DNA from: Actinomycetota bacterium
GTDB taxonomy: Bacteria > Actinomycetota > Acidimicrobiia > Acidimicrobiales > Ilumatobacteraceae
Assembly (NCBI GenBank): GCA_009705435.1
Contig: WLTJ01000082.1
Span: forward strand, 1-7,038
Length of the DNA: 7,038 bases
Direction of reading: 5' to 3'
Shown piece by piece: positions 1 to 5,314 of this stretch (position 1 is the stretch's first letter; each line of letters starts with the position of its first letter). A program made the translations under genes and the position numbers. The notes under the pieces are model-generated. The model saw nothing but the letters and a program-made list of their open reading frames with translations. It was not told where the DNA came from and did no database searches.

Positions 1-1
1 G

Positions 2-1162
2 AAGTACACGCTGATTCATTTCTTTTACGATCAACTCTGTCCCGAGTGCGCCGAGTTCAATTACAACAAGCGCGGGGAAACAGCAGATCTGAGTGGCCGT
101 GTTGCATTACTCACTGGCGGCCGAGTCAAAATTGGTTACCAGGCCGGCATCAAGTTATTGCGCGCTGGCGCGCACCTGATTGTCACCACTCGTTTTCCCC
201 GCGATTCGGCAATGCGTTATGCAGCCGAAGCCGACTTCGCTCAATGGGGTCATCGCCTGGAGATCTATGGGCTCGACTTACGCCACACACCAAGTGTTGA
301 AGCCTTTTGCCAGCATGTGATGACCACATACGATCGTCTCGACTACATCGTCAATAATGCCTGTCAAACAGTGCGTCGCCCACCTGAGTTCTATCGCCAC
401 ATGATGGAACTCGAGAATGCGTCAATTGCCGATATGCCACCACATGTGCGCGAACTCGTGGGCGCTTACGAAGGTTTGCGGGGTTACAACATGTTGCCCT
501 CGGCCGAAGAAGGTGCGCTAGAACTTGCTGGCTTCTCTCCAGCAACATCACCAGGAATTACTCGTTCGGCCGAGTTATCACAAGCAGAACTCATCGCTGA
601 AGATCGTGACTTACCATCACATCTATTTCCCGAAGGTCAACTCGATCAAGACTTACAACAAATTGACTTGCGCGATCGCAACTCATGGCGACTCACACTT
701 GCAGAGGTGTCATCGGTTGAGCTACTTGAAACACAACTCGTCAATGCTGTTGCGCCATTTGTTCTCAACGCGCGATTGAAGCCACTGATGTTGCGCACTG
801 AGAACCGTGATAAGCACATCGTCAATGTGTCAGCGGTTGAAGGTCAGTTTTACCGCAAACTAAAAACCACTCGTCACCCCCACACGAATATGGCTAAGGC
901 CGCGCTGAACATGATGACACGCACATCGGCTGCCGATTATCACGCCGATGGCATTCATATGAACAGTGTTGATACCGGCTGGATCAATGACGAAGATCCC
1001 GCGCATCTCGCCGACCGCAAGCGATCCGAGCATCACTTCCATCCGCCACTTGACATCGTTGATGGAGCTGCCCGAATTGTTGATCCGATCATTGATGGCG
1101 CGAATAGTGGCTCACACATTTGGGGGCAGTTCCTCAAGGATTACAAACCAACTGACTGGTAG
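2..1162 (+). CDS. Atypical short-chain dehydrogenase/reductase (SDR), 5'-partial
   Basis: The reading frame is open from the left edge (codons begin at base 2) to TAG at 1160-1162, giving 386 visible residues. The true start lies outside the window. An internal TTG at 158 is not the start, because the Rossmann motif lies upstream of it. Visible order: a CPEC pair at residues 13-16 (FYDQLCPECAEFN); the nucleotide-binding glycine motif TGGRVKIG at 38-45; NNAC at 118-121 where classical SDRs have NNAG; an extra segment of about 100 residues (roughly 125-230); then the helix QLVNAVAPFVLNARLKPLM. The catalytic serine is in NVSA (Ser277). The YxxxK tyrosine position is Thr295 in HTNMAK, with Lys299 kept. 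VDTGW replaces the usual PG loop. An NAD(P)-dependent cytosolic oxidoreductase fold is therefore clear, but substrate and chemistry are not. The conserved C-terminus GQFLKDYKPTDW suggests an intact 3' end. It is probably co-transcribed with the patatin-like gene downstream. Confidence 0.88.
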   Translation, partial: KYTLIHFFYDQLCPECAEFNYNKRGETADLSGRVALLTGGRVKIGYQAGIKLLRAGAHLIVTTRFPRDSAMRYAAEADFAQWGHRLEIYGLDLRHTPSVEAFCQHVMTTYDRLDYIVNNACQTVRRPPEFYRHMMELENASIADMPPHVRELVGAYEGLRGYNMLPSAEEGALELAGFSPATSPGITRSAELSQAELIAEDRDLPSHLFPEGQLDQDLQQIDLRDRNSWRLTLAEVSSVELLETQLVNAVAPFVLNARLKPLMLRTENRDKHIVNVSAVEGQFYRKLKTTRHPHTNMAKAALNMMTRTSAADYHADGIHMNSVDTGWINDEDPAHLADRKRSEHHFHPPLDIVDGAARIVDPIIDGANSGSHIWGQFLKDYKPTDW

Positions 1163-1171
1163 ACATTAACC

Positions 1172-1894
1172 ATGACCGAAAAAGCCAACGTTCCACTCGC
1201 TGGCGCCTTCGGTGGCGGCGGGTTATTCGGTATCGGATATGCCATGGGAGTCATTGAAGGACTGCGCAAACAAGGCATTGATCTTTCAACGGCCCCAATG
1301 TTGGGTACCTCGGCAGGCTCGTGGGCGGCTGCGGCTACTGCTCTTGGCGTCACCTTTTCCAGCCTCAAAGATGTCAAGATGCCACGTTTTCCAAATTTAC
1401 GCGCTGGAGTTCTCGCTCAATCAACACACCAGGTTTTCGGAGATGCAATGCGTCCCAACGTCCATGTTGTGGCCTGTGCTGTGCGAGGTTTAAAGCGCAC
1501 CGAACTAGACGGCGCATTGATTCCGCTAGCGACGATGGTTGCCGCTTCGTCTGCGGTACCTGGCTTATTCGCGCCACAGTCCATCAATGGGCGTTTGTAT
1601 ATCGACGGTGGCGTGCGTTCAGGAGTCAGCGTCGATCTGGCGGCCCCCGCTGATCTGTTGATCGTCATCGCTCCACTTGCAGGCGCCATGTTTGGACCGT
1701 TCAACAACATCGTTGAGCGCAACACTCAACGCGAAATAAATCAGTGGCAAAATGTCCATCTCGGTAAAGTACGGCTCTTCGCTCCGAATAACACGACAGC
1801 CAAAATTGCGACGTTACCTCATCATCTCTTTGACAAAGCACGAGGGATTGAGGCATACGCCCACGGACTTATTGAGGGCACACAGGCCATATAA
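1172..1894 (+). CDS. Patatin-like phospholipase / acyl hydrolase
   Basis: A complete 240-residue protein. The hallmarks of the patatin fold are present in order. A glycine-rich oxyanion-hole loop GGGGLFGIGYA lies at residues 14-24. The nucleophile elbow GTSAG is at 45-49, with Ser47 as predicted nucleophile. The segment ASSAVPGLFAPQSINGRLY leads into the DGG motif, with Asp145 as the dyad partner. Family members hydrolyse acyl ester bonds of phospholipids or neutral lipids; the substrate here is unknown. There is no signal peptide or obvious membrane helix, so a cytosolic enzyme is likely. The ATG at 1172 is preferred because the oxyanion loop starts only 13 residues later. No clear Shine-Dalgarno motif precedes it, and it lies 9 nt after the SDR stop, which suggests translation coupled to the upstream gene. 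The length is near the lower end for bacterial patatins, so accessory domains are absent. Confidence 0.9.
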   Translation: MTEKANVPLAGAFGGGGLFGIGYAMGVIEGLRKQGIDLSTAPMLGTSAGSWAAAATALGVTFSSLKDVKMPRFPNLRAGVLAQSTHQVFGDAMRPNVHVVACAVRGLKRTELDGALIPLATMVAASSAVPGLFAPQSINGRLYIDGGVRSGVSVDLAAPADLLIVIAPLAGAMFGPFNNIVERNTQREINQWQNVHLGKVRLFAPNNTTAKIATLPHHLFDKARGIEAYAHGLIEGTQAI

Positions 1895-1942
1895 AAATCT
1901 CGGTGCCGCAAGCAGAGAATTCTCCACTCACGACACCGAGAT
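1893..1942 (-). terminator. Intrinsic terminator of nrdJ between convergent genes
   Basis: A perfect 9-bp inverted repeat, ATCTCGGTG at 1897-1905 and CACCGAGAT at 1934-1942, surrounds a 28-nt loop. Read on the minus strand, the stem begins about 20 nt after the nrdJ stop and is followed directly by TTTTT (1897-1893, the first T being the last stem base). This fits a rho-independent terminator for nrdJ. Read on the plus strand, no T-run follows the stem, so the patatin-gene transcript gets at most a hairpin end. The loop contains a second perfect palindrome, GAGAATTCTC at 1915-1924, which could shorten the effective loop. The loop is longer than usual, which lowers confidence. Confidence 0.55.
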
Positions 1943-1962
1943 CCAATGAACCTCACTATCTT

Positions 1963-4800
1963 TCAGCTACAGCCGCTGGTACTCCCACACGATGGGCAAG
2001 CGTGACATGAACCGGCACGGTTCATCTGCACACCACATTGCATGCACATCGGCGCATCGCTGTGCTTCAGCGCCTTGCGAGCAATCTCCGCCGAATGATC
2101 ACTCACGGGCGCCACAGGTGCAGTACCCATCGACAATTGTGTGACTAATTCTTCGACCGATGGAATGCTCTTAGGATCCGTAGCTACATCGGCACCATTT
2201 GATGACTGGTACGAAGTTTCTTCAACACCAGGCAAGGTCGGTTGCAAACGCTCGTCCACAGAGAAGATACCCAACTCTTCGCGCTCGTTGTAGGTCAAAT
2301 ATTCCAAGGCCAAACGACGGAACAAATAGTCCATGATCGAAGCAGCGAAACGAATATCTGGATCGTCGGTCATGCCGGCTGGCTCAAAGCGCATGTTCAC
2401 GAATGCTTCAACAAAGGCACGCATTGGCACGCCGTACTGCAGGCCGTAACTGATGCTCTTAGCGAAGGCATCCATAATGCCCGACAAGGTTGAGCCCTGC
2501 TTCGAGACCGTCAAGAAGACTTCACCCGGACGACCATCTTCGTATTCACCGATCGTGGCGAAACCCTTGCAGTCCGCAACACGGAATTCGAAAGTGCGAC
2601 CGCGGCGACTGCGTGGCAACTTCTGACGAACCGGCTTGGAGATCACTCGCTCAACGATCTTTTCTACAACGGCAGTTGCTGCTGCCTCAGGAGCATCGGC
2701 CTTGTCATCATCTTTCTTGGCAGTTGACAAAGGCTGACCGACTTTGCAGTTGTCGCGATAGATAGCCACAGCCTTGATGCCCAGTTTCCAGGACAACATG
2801 TGCAGTGCTTCAATCTCTTCAACTGTGGCTTCTTCTGGCATGTTCACTGTCTTGGAGATCGCTCCCGACAAGAACGGTTGCACAGCACCCATCATGCGCA
2901 CGTGGCCTTCGTAATGAATCGTGTTGTCACCCATTGAGCAAGCGAAAACTGGCAGATGCTCAGACTTCAAATCAGGCGAATCAACAATGCTCTTATTGGT
3001 GTCGATATAAGCAATGATCCGATCCACAACAGGACCCTCATATCCGAGGTTCGTCAAGGCTCGGGGCACCGTCTGATTGACGATGACCATGTTGCCTCCA
3101 CCCACCAACTTCTTGAACTTGACAAGACCCAGGTCTGGTTCAATACCCGTTGTATCGCAGTCCATCATCAGACCGATTGTTCCAGTCGGTGCCAAAACCG
3201 TGGCCTGAGCATTTCGCACGCCGTACTCTTCGCCGTCGCGGACTGCAGACTCCCATGACTGCGAAGCGGCAGCTACTAGATCGGGTTGCACGATCTCGAT
3301 GTTGTCAATTTCTTGATCAGCGTCACGATGCATCCGCAACACGTTGAGCATGTAGCGCTCATTCTCTGCGAAGCCGGCGTGTGGCCCCATGCGGCTTGCT
3401 GTACGGGCGCTTGTGGCGTACGCATGACCAGTCATCAAGCTGGTCAAAGAAGCAGCCCAAGCACGACCCTCAACAGAATCGTAAGCAAGACCAAGAGCCA
3501 TTAACAATGCTCCGAGGTTGGCGTATCCAAGACCTAACTGGCGGAACTTGCGACTGTTCTCACCGATCATCTCCGTTGGATAGTCGGCACGGCCGACCAA
3601 GATTTCTTGAGCAGTGAACATTGTCTCAATGGTGTGCTTATAGGCCTCAACATCAAAAACGTCTTGATCATCGAGGTACTTCAATAAGTTGATTGAAGCC
3701 AAGTTGCAGGCCGAGTTATCAATGTGCATGTATTCGCTGCATGGATTGGATCCGTTGATCCGACCAGATGCATGCGACGTGTGCCATTTGTTGATTGTGG
3801 TGTCGAACTGCAAACCAGGATCAGCGCAATCCCACGAGGCTTCCGCTATTTGACGCCACAAGTCACGAGCCTGCACGGTGCGCACTGGCTCACCTGTCTT
3901 GACCGCTCTGAAGGACCACTCTTTACCTTCCACAACTGCGTTCATGAAATCGTCGGTGATACGCACCGAGTTGTTGGCATTCTGATATTGCACACTGAAT
4001 GAATCCGCACCATCAAGATCCATATCGAATCCAGCGTCACGCAAAACGCGAGCCTTCTTTTCTTCTTTGGCTTTGCACCAAATGAACTCTTCGATGTCTG
4101 GGTGATCAACGTTAAGGATGACCATTTTGGCCGCCCGACGAGTCTTGCCACCAGACTTAATCGTTCCGGCAGAGGAGTCAGCACCACGCATGAAACTGAC
4201 TGGACCCGAAGCGGTTCCACCACCCTGCAAAAGCTCAACACTGGATCGAATCTTTGACAGGTTGATACCCGAACCAGATCCGCCTTTGAAGATGGTTCCT
4301 TCTTCGCGATACCAGTTAAGGATGGCATCCATCTTGTCTTCAACCGCCAAGATGAAACATGCACTCGCTTGCTGTGGCACACCCTTAACACCGATGTTGA
4401 ACCACACTGGACTGTTGAACGCAGCGCGTTGCGTGACGAGAATAAACTTCAATTCATCACTGAAGTTTTCTGCCTCGGCTTGATCGACGAAATAACCTCC
4501 CTCGACACCCCAAGTCGTGATTGTGTCAGCAACTCTGTCAATGACCTGACGCAACGAGGTTTCGCGTTCTTCAGTTCCTGGTGTGCCACGGAAGTATTTC
4601 TGAGAAACGATGTTGGTGGCGTTCAGCGACCAGCCAACGGGGAATTCCACATCGAGTTGTTCAAAGGCGACCGAACCGTCCTTCCAGTTGGAAATACGCG
4701 CATCGCGCTTCTCCCAGGCCACCTGGTCATAGGGATGGACCCCAGCAGTGGTGTAATGACGGCGGATTCCAATTGCGAGACGATCCGGGGCAAGTGACAT
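1963..4800 (-). CDS. nrdJ: Adenosylcobalamin-dependent (class II) ribonucleoside-diphosphate reductase NrdJ
   Basis: A complete 945-residue enzyme that reduces ribonucleotides to deoxyribonucleotides, using a thiyl radical generated from adenosylcobalamin; it works in the cytosol and needs no oxygen. Family motifs: FNSPVWFN at 128-135; Cys148 in QASACFI and Cys365 in NSACNLASINL, the expected redox pair; NPCSE at 352-356, with Cys354 as thiyl radical site and Glu356 as acid/base; and PTGTIG at 538-543 in the phosphate-binding region. A charged, alanine-rich linker (about 690-730) leads to a TSCPD-type domain (about 731-840). The tail carries Cys919, 922, 932, 935, 938 and 944 (CMQCG...SCHACPSCG), a zinc-ribbon and thiol-shuttle tail typical of long NrdJ proteins. 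I see no N-terminal ATP-cone domain. The ATG at 4800 is supported by a good ribosome binding site and by immediate N-terminal family similarity. It is probably monocistronic, with a promoter, NrdR-like boxes and a terminator of its own. No nrdR gene lies in the window. Confidence 0.96.
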   Translation of the reverse strand: MSLAPDRLAIGIRRHYTTAGVHPYDQVAWEKRDARISNWKDGSVAFEQLDVEFPVGWSLNATNIVSQKYFRGTPGTEERETSLRQVIDRVADTITTWGVEGGYFVDQAEAENFSDELKFILVTQRAAFNSPVWFNIGVKGVPQQASACFILAVEDKMDAILNWYREEGTIFKGGSGSGINLSKIRSSVELLQGGGTASGPVSFMRGADSSAGTIKSGGKTRRAAKMVILNVDHPDIEEFIWCKAKEEKKARVLRDAGFDMDLDGADSFSVQYQNANNSVRITDDFMNAVVEGKEWSFRAVKTGEPVRTVQARDLWRQIAEASWDCADPGLQFDTTINKWHTSHASGRINGSNPCSEYMHIDNSACNLASINLLKYLDDQDVFDVEAYKHTIETMFTAQEILVGRADYPTEMIGENSRKFRQLGLGYANLGALLMALGLAYDSVEGRAWAASLTSLMTGHAYATSARTASRMGPHAGFAENERYMLNVLRMHRDADQEIDNIEIVQPDLVAAASQSWESAVRDGEEYGVRNAQATVLAPTGTIGLMMDCDTTGIEPDLGLVKFKKLVGGGNMVIVNQTVPRALTNLGYEGPVVDRIIAYIDTNKSIVDSPDLKSEHLPVFACSMGDNTIHYEGHVRMMGAVQPFLSGAISKTVNMPEEATVEEIEALHMLSWKLGIKAVAIYRDNCKVGQPLSTAKKDDDKADAPEAAATAVVEKIVERVISKPVRQKLPRSRRGRTFEFRVADCKGFATIGEYEDGRPGEVFLTVSKQGSTLSGIMDAFAKSISYGLQYGVPMRAFVEAFVNMRFEPAGMTDDPDIRFAASIMDYLFRRLALEYLTYNEREELGIFSVDERLQPTLPGVEETSYQSSNGADVATDPKSIPSVEELVTQLSMGTAPVAPVSDHSAEIARKALKHSDAPMCMQCGVQMNRAGSCHACPSCGSTSGCS

Positions 4801-4806
4801 TTTGAT

Positions 4807-4811
4807 TCCTT
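4807..4811 (-). promoter_or_regulatory. Ribosome binding site of nrdJ
   Basis: On the minus strand AAGGA is followed by six bases (ATCAAA) and then the ATG of nrdJ. This is a good Shine-Dalgarno match at normal spacing and decides the start codon. By contrast the patatin-like gene has no such motif. Confidence 0.75.
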
Positions 4812-4879
4812 TTCTTGAAAACGTAGAAGGTGAAGTTTACAACTTGATTGCTTGAGGGATGTAGATCATGACACACCAG

Positions 4880-4895
4880 ACACAAGATGTGGTGT
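4880..4895 (-). promoter_or_regulatory. Putative NrdR box, downstream copy
   Basis: The 16-mer ACACAAGATGTGGTGT (plus-strand reading) has perfect outer half-sites ACAC and GTGT, and six of its eight base pairs are symmetric. It resembles the known NrdR-box pattern acaCwAnATnTwGtgt. NrdR is a zinc-finger and ATP-cone repressor that controls ribonucleotide reductase genes in most bacteria, including the nrdJ operon of Streptomyces. The site lies 80 bp upstream of the nrdJ ATG, in the predicted leader. The match is by eye; no matrix score was computed. Confidence 0.62.
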
Positions 4896-4920
4896 ATCCC
4901 AACCCCCGCCACCGATGTCG

Positions 4921-4936
4921 CCACAAGCAGTAGTGA
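4921..4936 (-). promoter_or_regulatory. Putative NrdR box, promoter-proximal copy
   Basis: CCACAAGCAGTAGTGA (plus-strand reading) matches the neighbouring box at 4880-4895 in 11 of 16 positions, sharing CACAAG and GTG in register. The two boxes begin 41 bp apart, close to four helical turns, so they face the same side of DNA as expected for paired NrdR boxes. This copy is weaker at the centre and ends. It overlaps the predicted transcription start just downstream of the -10 element, a position suited to repression. Confidence 0.5.
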
Positions 4937-4937
4937 T

Positions 4938-4967
4938 ATTACATCAGTGTAACTACACCCTTGTCAA
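4938..4967 (-). promoter_or_regulatory. Predicted sigma70-type promoter of nrdJ
   Basis: On the minus strand a consensus -35 element TTGACA (4967-4962) is followed by an 18-bp spacer and TGTAAT (4943-4938), five of six matches to TATAAT. An alternative -10, TAATAT (4941-4936), keeps the TAxxxT pattern but at 20-bp spacing. Transcription would start near 4931, giving a leader of about 130 nt before nrdJ. No other equally good hexamer pair was seen in the gap by eye. Confidence 0.6.
4939..4952. promoter_or_regulatory. Perfect palindrome over the nrdJ -10 element (operator-like)
   Basis: TTACA-TCAG-TGTAA is a perfect inverted repeat with 5-bp arms and a 4-bp centre. It covers most of the predicted -10 hexamer and the adjacent spacer. 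It does not match the NrdR-box pattern, so it could be an operator of a second regulator. I cannot name a family from the sequence, and a 5-bp-arm palindrome can also occur by chance. Confidence 0.35.
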
Positions 4968-5221
4968 CGACCCTCAAGAAAGACCTGCTCAGAGGCATAA
5001 AAAAGACAGTTTTGATGAATTAGATATGGCGTACGTCACACGAATGCAAGCGATGGACACTAGACAAAATTTTGAAGGTGTGACGCTGTATCGCAGGTCC
5101 GGGAACTGTGAGGCCCTAATTGCTCCGCATATTTCTTGTTGCTTTTCAACGACCTTTTTATGCGATTCACTATCCGAGACACAACGTCACTCCCTTCGTG
5201 GGGAGAAGAATAAACCATGTG
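4968..5221. other. Intergenic stretch without a convincing gene
   Basis: This is the middle of the 514-bp gap between nrdJ and the molybdoenzyme gene. Open frames on both strands here are short, lack a plausible ribosome binding site and do not resemble known proteins. The only structure I can see is a small hairpin at 5190-5205 (CTCCC, 6-nt loop, GGGAG) with no T-run on either side, and a 4-bp hairpin near 5141-5153. No tRNA or recognisable riboswitch core was found. Confidence 0.5.
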
Positions 5222-5224
5222 CCC

Positions 5225-5300
5225 TGTGGGGAGGAAGTGGATAAACATGTGAATTACCACTTTGTTTGGGGGAAAACCCTGTGCAAAACCCTGTGGAAAC
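5225..5300 (-). promoter_or_regulatory. Cluster of DnaA-box-like sequences
   Basis: On the minus strand four 9-mers resemble the DnaA box TTATCCACA and all face the same way: GTTTCCACA (5300-5292, two mismatches), TTTTGCACA (5288-5280, two mismatches), TTATCCACT (5244-5236, one mismatch) and CTCCCCACA (5233-5225, three mismatches). The cluster sits in non-coding DNA just beyond the molybdoenzyme stop, about 425-500 bp upstream of nrdJ. DnaA boxes are known near ribonucleotide reductase promoters (E. coli nrdAB) and in origins or DnaA-titration sites. No box is a perfect match, so this is suggestive only. Confidence 0.35.
5273..5296. repeat. 12-bp tandem direct repeat, two copies
   Basis: AAAACCCTGTGC (5273-5284) is followed immediately by AAAACCCTGTGG (5285-5296), with 11 of 12 bases identical, and then by AAAC as a partial third start. 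The core CCCTGTG occurs a third time at 5222-5228. Each copy carries one DnaA-box-like sequence, so the repeat and the box cluster are probably the same signal. Confidence 0.7.
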
Positions 5301-5314
5301 TGGTTTTTGATGAT

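Noticed and set aside
158..160. TTG as the start codon of the SDR gene
   Set aside because: The same frame is open to the left edge and encodes the glycine-rich cofactor motif and CPEC pair upstream, so the gene begins outside the window.
3942..4391. 149-codon minus-strand open frame inside nrdJ in another frame
   Set aside because: It is an alternate-frame reading of nrdJ sequence; the nrdJ frame carries all the conserved motifs here and shows no frameshift.
4369..4797. 142-codon plus-strand open frame antisense to nrdJ
   Set aside because: A frame shadow of the strongly supported nrdJ coding sequence; its protein has no known motif.
4801..4931. Cobalamin riboswitch in the nrdJ leader
   Set aside because: The leader of about 130 nt is shorter than usual for this class and I find no B12-box-like core (GCCACTG). 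An NrdR-type control region explains the site better.
5190..5205. Hairpin as terminator of the molybdoenzyme gene
   Set aside because: The stem is only 5 bp and no T-run follows on either strand.
4852..5244. 130-codon plus-strand open frame across the nrdJ promoter region
   Set aside because: It runs through the predicted promoter and NrdR-like boxes, is rich in Cys, His and Pro without a domain, and lacks a plausible ribosome binding site.
5060..5260. 66-codon minus-strand open frame in the gap upstream of nrdJ
   Set aside because: No ribosome binding site before the ATG, unusual composition, no recognisable motif, and its 5' end overlaps the DnaA-like repeat cluster.
5222..5300. Chromosomal replication origin (oriC)
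   Set aside because: No perfect DnaA box, no clear AT-rich unwinding region, and no dnaA, dnaN, rpmH or gyrase gene in the window. Kept only as a DnaA-like cluster.
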